From assembly GCA_030681895.1 (NCBI GenBank), contig JAUXRI010000176.1, positions 1-35,764 of the forward strand: a DNA stretch of 35,764 bases, given 5' to 3'. Below, in pieces: positions 14,939-22,810 of the stretch. How positions within the stretch are numbered: position 1 is the stretch's first letter; each line of letters begins with the position of its first letter. Source of the DNA: Myxococcales bacterium. GTDB taxonomy: Bacteria; Myxococcota; Myxococcia; Myxococcales; Myxococcaceae. The position numbers and the translations under genes are program-made. Below the pieces are notes generated by a model, which worked only from the letters and a program-made list of their open reading frames with translations, searched no databases and was not told where the DNA came from.

Positions 14939-17596
14939 TCAGGCCTTCAGCTGCAGGCCGACGTCGAGGTGGGGGTGCGCGACCTTCACGGTGGCGAGCG
15001 CGGCGAGACACGCCTGCCACTCACCGCGCGCGATGCTGCCGGAGAACTCGAGGAAGAGCGGGCTGACGGCGCGCGCGAAGCCTTCATCTTCGACTGCGAG
15101 CGCGCGCGCGGCTTCGATGGCGCGACGTTTGGCGGCCTGGGCTCCGGCGTTGCGACGCGGCAGATCGCCTTCGCGGGCTTCAGCGGCGCGGCCGGGCGGC
15201 AGACCGAACATCAAGGTGCGCAGGAAGTCCTGGAGCACGGCGACGTTCGAGAACCGGCCCGCCGACTCCGGCACCTTCGCGGGTCCACGCGGCTTCCACC
15301 CCTCGGGGAGCGTCGAAGGACGATGCCGTTCCCACAACATGCGCACCGCCATCGTGCGAACGCTGCGGTCGGCGCTCTCCATCAACCAGGCCAGGCGCTC
15401 GGGGCCGCCGAGGCGTTGGTAGTGACGGGCGATGAGCTCCATCGCGACTTCACGGCTCTGGCGAATGCGGCTCTCGGTGAGACGGAACACCTGCGCGGGG
15501 TCGAGCTCCTCCACCGTCAGCGTGCACGCGGCATCAGCCGTCGGAGCCCCGGCGTTCTCCAGCGCGTTCAAGCAGACGTTGCGCACCTCTTTGTGTTCGC
15601 TGTCGGCGAGCTCGTAGACGCGAAGATGAGAACCCCAGCGCCGCAGGTCGGCCTTCGTGATGGTGACGGCGAAGCGGCGCACGTCGGCGCGCGTGTCGAA
15701 CAGCGCCTTCCAGAACGGCTCGGGCGTGTACTGCGCGAGCGTGAGCTTCGGCGTGATGGCGTGGGCGATGGCCTCAGGCTGCTGCGGGCCGACCGTCGGG
15801 TGATGGCAGCGCAGGTACGTCTGCGCGAAGACGCGGACCGGGTCGGGTTCTTTCGCGCCAGTCGCCAGCTCGAGCAGTCGTTTCGCGCCGCGCTCGAGGT
15901 CTCCATCACCGAAGTCACGCGGGTCGACCTGACCGAGCAACATGCGCGTCGCGAAGCCCGAGAGCGTGGGGTCGGTGCGGCGTGCCAGAGCAAGCAACCA
16001 CGGCAGGCCGATGCTCTTGAAGGTCGCGTGCGTCGACAGCAGGTGGAGCGCCAGCTCACGAACGGTGCGATCGAAGACGAGGCCCTTCACCGCTTCGACA
16101 TCGAGGCCCGGCAACGACTTCGCGCGGCGCAGCACTTCGTCAGCCATCGGACGGAACGGCTGCTCCATCAGCAACGGCAAGAGCCACGACGCGCCGAGGT
16201 GTTCGGGAGCGACGAGCGGCAACAACTGCCGCGTGAAGCGCACCAGCGTGTTCACCTGCGCGGTGTCTTGGCGACGTGGGTCCGCGAACAGCGCCTTGAT
16301 GAACGCGGCGAGCTGCTCACTCACCTTCACGCGCTCGGCGAGGTACTTGCGCGCCCACTCACGCTGCGGGTTCGCGCCATAGACGAGCTCGATGAAGAAC
16401 GCGTCGGTGAGGTCGGCTCGATCGAAGTGCGCCTCGAGGCGAGCGGCGGCCCACGCCGAGGTGCCCTGCTCGCCCAACAGTTTGGAGAACAGCGGGAGCC
16501 CGACGGTCTTCGCGTTGCGGGCCTCGAGCACCGAGAGCGCCCACGCGCGCGTATCGGCTTGTCCACGGAGCGCGTAGTCGACGACGTCTGACGCTGGGAG
16601 ATCACTCGCGTGCGCCCGCGCGTACTCGATGGCGTACTTCCGCGCCGCCGCAGACGGCGAGAGCAACAGCAGCAACACGGTCGGCTTGAGCCCCAGCGCT
16701 TCGAGCTTCGCGGGGTGCAGCTCAGGCGTGTTGGTGAGGATGTCGACGAGCAGCTCGTGCACGGCGGCGATGGGCCGCTGCGCGAGGCGCGCCAACCACG
16801 CCGGGTTCGTCTGACGCAGCAGGTTCGGGAAGTGTTTCTTCAGCTTCTCGATGGCGAACTTCGCGACGTCGTTCTGCTGCGCCGACTCGAGCAGCACCAT
16901 CAGCGGGTCGGGGCTCAGCTTCCACGCGTTCTCGAACAGGTCTTCGCGGGCCGAGATGATGCGATTGCAGGCGACGCCTCTCCACAACGTCGCGTCAGCA
17001 GGCAGCTCGGCGAGCGTGGCGCCAGCGAAGATCGGGTACAGCTCAGGCACGGCGCGCGCGAGGTTCTTCAGGTACCGCCAACCGCGACGCTGCAGGTAGA
17101 CGATGGTGCCGCGCGTGACGGCGCTCGTCGACTCACTCGCTTCGAGGCGGCCGAGCAGGGCTCCGAAGAACAGCGCGTCTTGTCGCTCCTCGGCGAATTT
17201 ATAGATGCGCTTGAGGCCACCCCAGAGACCGCGGTCGAGCGGCGCTTTGCGAATCAACTCGAGCAACGCAGCGCGGGTCGGCTCTCCACCGGCGTGGAAG
17301 AGCTCGGTGATGAGGTCAGCGAGCAGATATTTGCCCGACGGCGGCGGCTCGGCCTGCGTGAGATACCGGCGCCAGAGCAGCGCGACCTTCATGCGCCGCT
17401 GGGCTTCACGCGGCTCGCGTTGCGCCTCACGGAGCATCGCCTCGAACTGGTCGGCGACGATGGCGCCTTCGGGCACCGCCTCGGGAGCCGGCTGCGGCTG
17501 CGCGGCGAATTGAATGATCGCCTGCGCGAGATCTGGAGCCTGGCCGCGAGCCAGCGTCTTCAGATCATCGAGCGTGATGTCAGGTCGCTCTGCCAT
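14939..17596 (-). CDS. HEAT-like helical repeat protein, first gene of the retron module
   Basis: Protein of 885 residues, almost entirely helical. HEAT-like repeats are recognisable from about residue 65 to 800, with phrases such as DRSVRTMAVRMLWERH and VRRFAVTITKADLRRW. There is no signal peptide, membrane segment or clear catalytic motif. ATG 17596 is preceded by GGAGGGG seven bases away, a good start. Only 10 bases separate it from the giant gene, so both are probably cotranscribed from a promoter in the 83-base gap upstream or from further upstream. A second repeat protein next to the ARM protein is not part of the retron layout that I remember, so it may be an extra subunit or a split part of the effector. 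The function is inferred from position only. Confidence 0.85.
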   Translation of the reverse strand: MAERPDITLDDLKTLARGQAPDLAQAIIQFAAQPQPAPEAVPEGAIVADQFEAMLREAQREPREAQRRMKVALLWRRYLTQAEPPPSGKYLLADLITELFHAGGEPTRAALLELIRKAPLDRGLWGGLKRIYKFAEERQDALFFGALLGRLEASESTSAVTRGTIVYLQRRGWRYLKNLARAVPELYPIFAGATLAELPADATLWRGVACNRIISAREDLFENAWKLSPDPLMVLLESAQQNDVAKFAIEKLKKHFPNLLRQTNPAWLARLAQRPIAAVHELLVDILTNTPELHPAKLEALGLKPTVLLLLLSPSAAARKYAIEYARAHASDLPASDVVDYALRGQADTRAWALSVLEARNAKTVGLPLFSKLLGEQGTSAWAAARLEAHFDRADLTDAFFIELVYGANPQREWARKYLAERVKVSEQLAAFIKALFADPRRQDTAQVNTLVRFTRQLLPLVAPEHLGASWLLPLLMEQPFRPMADEVLRRAKSLPGLDVEAVKGLVFDRTVRELALHLLSTHATFKSIGLPWLLALARRTDPTLSGFATRMLLGQVDPRDFGDGDLERGAKRLLELATGAKEPDPVRVFAQTYLRCHHPTVGPQQPEAIAHAITPKLTLAQYTPEPFWKALFDTRADVRRFAVTITKADLRRWGSHLRVYELADSEHKEVRNVCLNALENAGAPTADAACTLTVEELDPAQVFRLTESRIRQSREVAMELIARHYQRLGGPERLAWLMESADRSVRTMAVRMLWERHRPSTLPEGWKPRGPAKVPESAGRFSNVAVLQDFLRTLMFGLPPGRAAEAREGDLPRRNAGAQAAKRRAIEAARALAVEDEGFARAVSPLFLEFSGSIARGEWQACLAALATVKVAHPHLDVGLQLKA

Positions 17597-17679
17597 GAAC
17601 CCCTCCGAGTCAAAGGCGGCGGAACGCTAGGCCAGCGTCACGACGACCCGCCACAACGATCGCGCGAAGCCGATGGCCT

Positions 17680-18987
17680 TTACCGACAGCAGGCGATGGC
17701 GCGAGGGACCGAGCAGTCGAGCAGGCGAACATCACCCGGAGGTCCGACCGTCGTCCCGGCGATGCCGCCGCCCGAAGTTGAGGTGGTCCAGCTCAAGCAG
17801 CTGCGGTCGGTGCTGGTGAACGAGGTCTTTCGGCCGTACGTGGGCGAGCCGTCGAAGGCCGGGTTCCCGCTGATGTTCACGCTCGAGTCGACCCACGCAC
17901 CGGTCGCTGGCACCGGCGTCGACGACATCGCTCGGACGTACTCGGCGGCGTGACAGAGGTGGGAACCCGCGAAGGAGGCCTGACAGGCCGCGTGCATTCC
18001 CACCCGGCCGTTGGTGGTCGCTCCCGGCGTCGTGGTGGGCGTGAAGCCAGCGAAGGTGGTTCGCGGTGTGCCGTTGCAGCAGGCGAGCGGCCGTTGCCCG
18101 CTGCAGGCGGTGATGCCGAGGTCTCCAGCCGGGTTCACGCGCAGCCCGCTGATGCCGCCGCCCGCGACGCTGTTGTACGTCCAGCTCAGGCAGCTCATCT
18201 CGGTGCTGCCGGTGCTCGAGGCGAGGCGCCCGAACACGGGTGAGCCGTCGAAGGTGAACACGCCGTCAGGCTTCACGCTCGGGTCGAGCCAGGCGCCTGC
18301 CGCAGGCACCGGCACGGAGGAGGTCGACTGCACGTATTCAGACGCGTGGCACAGGTGAGAACCGGGGAACTGTTGGCCGCAGCGCGCGTGCATCGTTGGC
18401 CGGCCTCCATCGACCAGCCCGTCGTACGACGCGGTGGTGAAGCCGGCGAACCCGAAGCTCTCTTCGCCGTACGCGCCCGTGCCCGCGGCCCCCGCCGGAC
18501 CTTGGGGACCCTGAGGTCCGACCGAGCCAGCAGCCCCCGCCTGCCCTGGAGCTCCTTGGGGTCCCGGGACGCCCGCAGCACCCGTCGGCCCGGGCGTTCC
18601 TTGAGGTCCAGCAGCGCCCGCCACGCCCGGCGCGCCTGCCGCGCCTTGAGGACCCGGAGAGCCCGGCTGCCCGTTGCAGACGACGACGGCGCCTGCATCG
18701 GGAACGCTGACGCGCACGCCTCCGAAGGCACAGCCCGCGTCGCCGCTGACCGCGATGAGCTCGACGCTCTGCCCCGGAGGCCCGACGACCACTCCGCCGT
18801 CGACCAACACCGCGACGCCGGGAAGGCCTCGTTCTCCCGGGTCTCCCTTGTCGCCCTTTGGTCCCTGAGCTCCAGCCTCTCCGCGGGCGCCCGGAGCGCC
18901 GGCCTCACCTTGCGGACCGACGGCGCCGTCGGTGCGGGGACAGCCAGCGAAGACCACGAGCGGCAAACACACGAGCCAGGGGCGCAT
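17680..18987 (-). CDS. Collagen-like lipoprotein with two tandem Cys-rich modules
   Basis: Protein of 435 residues. The signal peptide ends in a lipobox (FAGC, lipidated C16). Two Gly-X-Y collagen-like blocks follow at about 24-58 and 106-171, separated by a small Cys-containing segment. The C-terminus is a tandem duplication of a module of about 125 residues (178-304 and 310-435). Each copy carries FAGFT, MHA-x-C, GSHLCHA-x-EY, FDGSP, SCLSW, a GGGI stretch and a final ACC. The protein is probably anchored at the cell surface with a collagen-like stalk displaying the modules. It lies on the same strand between the DNA ligase (50 bases away) and the HEAT gene (83 bases away), but nothing in it suggests a role in the retron. 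Confidence 0.88.
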   Translation of the reverse strand: MRPWLVCLPLVVFAGCPRTDGAVGPQGEAGAPGARGEAGAQGPKGDKGDPGERGLPGVAVLVDGGVVVGPPGQSVELIAVSGDAGCAFGGVRVSVPDAGAVVVCNGQPGSPGPQGAAGAPGVAGAAGPQGTPGPTGAAGVPGPQGAPGQAGAAGSVGPQGPQGPAGAAGTGAYGEESFGFAGFTTASYDGLVDGGRPTMHARCGQQFPGSHLCHASEYVQSTSSVPVPAAGAWLDPSVKPDGVFTFDGSPVFGRLASSTGSTEMSCLSWTYNSVAGGGISGLRVNPAGDLGITACSGQRPLACCNGTPRTTFAGFTPTTTPGATTNGRVGMHAACQASFAGSHLCHAAEYVRAMSSTPVPATGAWVDSSVNISGNPAFDGSPTYGRKTSFTSTDRSCLSWTTSTSGGGIAGTTVGPPGDVRLLDCSVPRAIACCR

Positions 18988-19037
18988 GTGCCCAGTGACC
19001 CACGAGGCTCTCGGAAGATGAAGAAAGAAACGCGCGG

Positions 19038-20729
19038 TTACTTCTCGGCGTAGCCCTTCTTCGTCTTCTCGGCGACGAGCTTGGCCGCTTCCGCCTGCGC
19101 CTTCGCGTCGCTGTCGTAGTCCTTCTGCGTCACCTGGCCGTCGGTGCCGATCTTCCCGTAGCGCGTGAAGAACGAGCTGCCCTCGACGCGGATCTCCCAG
19201 AACTTCGCCGACGCACCTTCGACGAACTCGAAGTAGCGGGCTCCGGCTTCGCTGCCCTTCGACGACTTGCCGCCTGAGCTCGCGGCAGGTGCGGCCGCGG
19301 GAGCTGCCTTCTTCACCGGCGCCGGAGCGTCATCCTCTTCGTCATCGAACGGGCTCTTCTTCTTCGCCGCTGCGGGCGCCGCGCCGCCGACCTCCTTGAA
19401 GCCCTTGGCGACCTTCTCGGCGATCTTCTTCTCTGCGTTCTCTCTCGCCTCGTCGTCATCTTCGAAGAGCTTCTCCTTCTCCTCGAACGTGCCGAAGCGC
19501 ACCTTCTGCTTCGAGCCGGTCGTCTCGACTTCCCAGAAATAGCGCGTGTCACCATCGGTCATCTCGAAGCGGCGGAGCGGCATGGGTCCTCTGTGTGGTG
19601 GTGGTGCGACAGGCGTTGGAGACTTCGCGGTGATGGCTTCGACGCGGCGAACGTTCGAGCCGGGAGACGTGGCGACCGGGAAGCGCCCATCGATGCGCTC
19701 GCCGACGTAGCTGGGAAACCGCGGCACGCCGGTGTTCGAGAGCTCCTGGTACCGGAAGGTGATGACGGCGCCGATCTTCGGAGGGTTCTCTCGCTCGACG
19801 TCGCTGAAGCCGGTGCCGACGTTGAACTTCGTTCCATCAGGCAGCTCGACCAGCAGCGCGCCGAGCCGGCCCTTGTGTTTGCCAAGCCCGGGCAGGTGCT
19901 CGAGCACGCGCGCCTCGGTGTCGTGAAAGCTCTTCACCTTGAGCAGCGTGCTCGACCGGCCCGCCTCGTAGCGCGAGCGCGGCTGCCGCATCATCAGGCC
20001 TTCACCGCCGAGCCCTTCGACGCGCGCGAGCTCCCGCTTCAGGTGCTCGGTGCCTTCGCAGATGACGTGCTCACAGGCCTTCAGCCACTCGCTCTTCAGC
20101 GCGGTGAGCGTCTGGTCGATGAAGGCGACGCGCTCTTCGAAGACACCGCCGTGCTTCGGAGCGTCGAACACGACGTACTTGAGCTCTCTCCACAGCTCCG
20201 ACTCGTCCTGCCGCTTCACGATGCCGACCGTGCGTTGAAAGAGCTTGCGACCGCCCCACAGCTCTCCATCGAGCGGCACCTTCGGCAGCTGCGCGGTGAA
20301 CCACTTCGGCGCGAAGAACTCGTTGCCCAGGCGAGAGATGAAGCGCTCGCCGTCCCAGAAGGCGCGCACGCCGTCGAGCTTCTCGCTGATCCACCAGCCG
20401 GTGAGGTCGACGTCGTTCTCCCACTTGTGCGCGAGGAGAATCGGCGGGCCTTCGTCGTCGTCATCATCGGCCGCTTCGCCGGGAGCCTTCGGCGTCTTCG
20501 GTCGCGACGGCCTGCCCGAGAGCGGAATGGAGCCCAGCCGCGCGGTCTCGGCCTCGTCGCCCCGGTACGCGCGCAGGTGTTTGCAGGTGCGGCGCTCGAT
20601 GCCGAGGCCCTGGTGCATCCACGCGGGGCAGGTGCACGAGTACACGCCGCCGTTGTTCTTGAGCGTGTAGACGGAAGAGCCGGAGCCCTTCACCTGTGCA
20701 GTCTCTCCGTCGGCGAGGTCCTGGCTCAC
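19038..20729 (-). CDS. ATP-dependent DNA ligase with N-terminal SWIM-type finger and two WGR domains
   Basis: Protein of 563 residues. The N-terminus has a SWIM-type Cys/His finger (C32, C34, C49, H51: SCTCPAW, then RRTCKHL). The nucleotidyltransferase core has motif I SEKLDGVR with catalytic K117, motif III DGELWGG (E156), YVVFDAP, motif IV EGLMMRQ (243-249) and motif V LLKVKSF (K264, K266). An OB-fold region follows at about 275-350. Two WGR domains end the protein, at about 386-447 (degenerate) and 497-562 (canonical, RYGKIGT and KKGYAE), joined by an Ala/Lys-rich and acidic linker. It should seal 5'-phosphate nicks using ATP. The GTG at 20729 follows an in-frame TAG 15 bases upstream; a GTG 12 codons later is the alternative. 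WGR and SWIM parts are shared with the retron proteins nearby. Confidence 0.92.
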   Translation of the reverse strand: MSQDLADGETAQVKGSGSSVYTLKNNGGVYSCTCPAWMHQGLGIERRTCKHLRAYRGDEAETARLGSIPLSGRPSRPKTPKAPGEAADDDDDEGPPILLAHKWENDVDLTGWWISEKLDGVRAFWDGERFISRLGNEFFAPKWFTAQLPKVPLDGELWGGRKLFQRTVGIVKRQDESELWRELKYVVFDAPKHGGVFEERVAFIDQTLTALKSEWLKACEHVICEGTEHLKRELARVEGLGGEGLMMRQPRSRYEAGRSSTLLKVKSFHDTEARVLEHLPGLGKHKGRLGALLVELPDGTKFNVGTGFSDVERENPPKIGAVITFRYQELSNTGVPRFPSYVGERIDGRFPVATSPGSNVRRVEAITAKSPTPVAPPPHRGPMPLRRFEMTDGDTRYFWEVETTGSKQKVRFGTFEEKEKLFEDDDEARENAEKKIAEKVAKGFKEVGGAAPAAAKKKSPFDDEEDDAPAPVKKAAPAAAPAASSGGKSSKGSEAGARYFEFVEGASAKFWEIRVEGSSFFTRYGKIGTDGQVTQKDYDSDAKAQAEAAKLVAEKTKKGYAEK

Positions 20730-20774
20730 GGAGCCGGACTTCTAGCAGAGCTTGCCATCGCGAAAAGCGCAGCA

Positions 20775-20806
20775 GTGCGAGCGCGCGTGTCGGCACGCGC
20801 TCGCAC
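20775..20806 (-). terminator. Terminator-like hairpin after the small basic gene
   Basis: GTGCGAGCGCG (20775-20785) pairs perfectly with CGCGCTCGCAC (20796-20806), an 11-bp GC-rich stem. It lies just after the stop of the 106-residue gene and before the ligase start. A TTTT run follows about ten bases after the stem on the minus strand, so it is a plausible but imperfect intrinsic terminator. Confidence 0.5.
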
Positions 20807-20814
20807 GCCTCGAC

Positions 20815-21135
20815 TCACCGCCTGCCGCGGATCGGTTTGGGGTCGAGCCGGGGCTGATTCTGGCGCACGTCCTTCACCTGCGCGTCAGGTCGTCGAGGCT
20901 GCTTCGCTTCAGGTTTGGGTTTGGACTCCTTGCGAGGTGCGGTCGAGGCTTTGGCTGCCTGTTTTGGACGCTGGAACGTGTCTTCGTGGCGCGAGGGCTT
21001 CTTGTGTTCGGTCGGCTTCGCAGCCTTCTTCTTCTTCGAGCCTCCGGGAACGTTGATGGTCTTGATCGGCGAGAACGACGGGGAGTTGACGTGCTGCCAG
21101 ATCGACCCCTGCGCGAAAGAGAAGGTGATCGTCAT
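20815..21135 (-). CDS. Small Lys/Pro-rich basic protein, unknown function
   Basis: Protein of 106 residues. The first 30 residues are moderately hydrophobic (MTITFSFAQGSIWQHV), and the remainder is strongly basic and low in complexity (SKKKKAAKP, KPKPEAK, a PIRGRR end). The basic tail suggests binding to nucleic acid or another polyanion, but no family is recognised. The ATG at 21135 has GGGAGGTGG upstream, and third codon positions are GC-rich, so it is probably a real gene. The start overlaps the stop of a possible 22-codon leader by four bases (ATGA). A terminator-like hairpin follows the stop. Confidence 0.6.
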   Translation of the reverse strand: MTITFSFAQGSIWQHVNSPSFSPIKTINVPGGSKKKKAAKPTEHKKPSRHEDTFQRPKQAAKASTAPRKESKPKPEAKQPRRPDAQVKDVRQNQPRLDPKPIRGRR

Positions 21136-21200
21136 TGGCCACCTCCCATCGACCCAGGCCCCGCGACCGCCGCCATCGTCATCAGTCGTCTCGTGTTCAT
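21132..21200 (-). CDS. Possible 22-codon leader peptide
   Basis: A short reading frame (ATG 21200 to TGA 21132) encodes MNTRRLMTMAAVAGPGSMGGGQ. CTGGAG lies four bases upstream as a weak ribosome binding site. The stop overlaps the ATG of the basic protein (ATGA), suggesting translational coupling. It could also be chance, or mark an alternative start region for the larger gene in another frame. No family is recognised. Confidence 0.3.
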   Translation of the reverse strand: MNTRRLMTMAAVAGPGSMGGGQ

Positions 21201-21436
21201 CGTCGCTCCAGTGGTGTGTGTGAGTGCTTCACGACAGACACAGGGCAAAGGCGCGGCCACGAGAACTCGGGAGGGATGACGGTGGGTTGTGGCGGTGGAT
21301 GCGGCCTTGGATGGCACGTCTGGAGTGGAGCGAAAGGCCGCCGGTGTCCGGTCGGCAGGACGCCGCTGAAGCAGACATCGCCGTGCCATCACGAGCCCGC
21401 GCCTCGCGGATATGCGGACCCGGGAAGAGCGACAGC

Positions 21437-22720
21437 TCAGCGCAACGTGAAGACGACCATGCGCGCGGCCGACGAGAAGAACAGCACCACGTGCGTCTCG
21501 CCCGCGCCGTCGAGGCGAACCGCGCGGAAGGTGTTCTGGAACATCGCCCGCTGCGCTGCCGGCACCATCGTACGCGCGCTCCAGCCATCGAGCAGCGTGT
21601 TCACCTTGCCCGGCGTGAGCGCCGCTCCAATCGTCGCGGTGGTGCTCGTCTGGTCGAGCCACGCACGCGCCGCCAGCTCAGGCGTCACGTTGCGCGTGGA
21701 GTGCAGGCCGTAGACCGAGAACGTCACCGACTTGCCTGCGGGCGTCTGCAGCGCGGCGAGCGCCTGGTTGAGCGGCGTGAGGTCGTCAGGCGACGGGAAG
21801 AGCGCGGGAATCTGGTTCGGCAGGCCACACGCGTTCACCTCGCGGTACGAGCCACAGTCGCCGAAGTCGGTGGCGCCGACGGGCGTCGCGTTGAGGCACG
21901 TGCGCACCGCGGTGGAGCAGCGCGCAGAAGGCCACACGTCGTACGGGTCGTCGGTCGTCAGCGCGAGCGCCTTCACGGTGACGCCGAGCACCGAGAACTT
22001 CGTGCGAGCCTGCCCCGTCGTCGAGGCGCCGTTGAACTGCACCGCGACGGCGGTCGGGCCCGGCACGTCGAGCGCCAACGCGAGGTTGTCGTAGGTGAAG
22101 TCGACGTCGTACTCACCGAGGCCCGCGGTCCGGAGCGCGACGTTGATGGTCGCGGCGTCAGGCGTCGTGACACTGGTGAGCATGCCCGAAGCAGCGCGCG
22201 CGCGGCCGCGATAGGTCAGCCCGCCACGCGCGTAGACCGGGTTCACCTCAGGCACGACGATGATGCGCGTCGAGCCCTTGATGGACATGAAGCGCGGCTG
22301 CAGGTCGACGCCCGCAGTGATGGAGCGCGTCGAGCCTTGCGGCGTCAGCTTCACGAGCAGCTTCAGGCCCGAGAGAATGCTGTTGAGCTCGTGCCCGTCC
22401 GTGAGCGCGACCTCGAACGTGCGCGCTCCGGTGAGCCTCGCTTCGCCGAACGCGTCGTCGGGAACGAACGAGAACGCCTCCGAGAGATCGCGGCTCGCAG
22501 TGCCCTGCATGATCCACTTCTTCTCGTTGTTCTCGATGCGCGACACGAGCACCGGCTTGAACGTGACGGTCAGGCCTCCACCCTCGGCGCGAACCAGCTT
22601 CGTCAGCTCGGCGTCCGTCTGCGCCTCGACGTCATCCGTGCTGCCGTCGTCGACGACCGAGAGTGGACCGCCACAGGCGACGAAGAAACCAGCGAAGAGG
22701 ACCGCAGACGTGCGAAGCAT
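21437..22720 (-). CDS. Predicted lipoprotein, unknown function
   Basis: Protein of 427 residues when started at ATG 22720 (MLRTSAVLFAGFFVACGG), which gives a clean lipoprotein signal with lipobox FVAC. AGAGG lies about nine bases upstream. A longer version starting at 22756 would bury the signal and is less likely. The body is mostly beta-like, with Thr/Val-rich strands, and contains four Cys near residues 270-315 that may form disulfides (CSTAVRTCLN, GDCGSYREVNACG). No catalytic motif or family was recognised. It is divergent from the membrane protein starting at 22811, and the 90-base gap holds both promoters. A 236-base gap on its other side shows no recognisable feature. Confidence 0.75.
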   Translation of the reverse strand: MLRTSAVLFAGFFVACGGPLSVVDDGSTDDVEAQTDAELTKLVRAEGGGLTVTFKPVLVSRIENNEKKWIMQGTASRDLSEAFSFVPDDAFGEARLTGARTFEVALTDGHELNSILSGLKLLVKLTPQGSTRSITAGVDLQPRFMSIKGSTRIIVVPEVNPVYARGGLTYRGRARAASGMLTSVTTPDAATINVALRTAGLGEYDVDFTYDNLALALDVPGPTAVAVQFNGASTTGQARTKFSVLGVTVKALALTTDDPYDVWPSARCSTAVRTCLNATPVGATDFGDCGSYREVNACGLPNQIPALFPSPDDLTPLNQALAALQTPAGKSVTFSVYGLHSTRNVTPELAARAWLDQTSTTATIGAALTPGKVNTLLDGWSARTMVPAAQRAMFQNTFRAVRLDGAGETHVVLFFSSAARMVVFTLR

Positions 22721-22766
22721 GGAGCAGCCTCTATCGTGTCGGATAGAAGCCCACAACCGCGCCTGT

Positions 22767-22778
22767 TTGGATGTCCAA
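22767..22778. promoter_or_regulatory. Small palindrome in a divergent promoter region
   Basis: TTGGATGTCCAA is an inverted repeat of five bases with a two-base spacer. It is in the 90-base gap between the divergent starts at 22720 and 22811. It could be an operator for one or both genes, but a short palindrome may occur by chance and no promoter boxes are clear. Confidence 0.25.
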
Positions 22779-22810
22779 CCATCTGAAATTCAAAAGACTC
22801 AGGACCTTTC

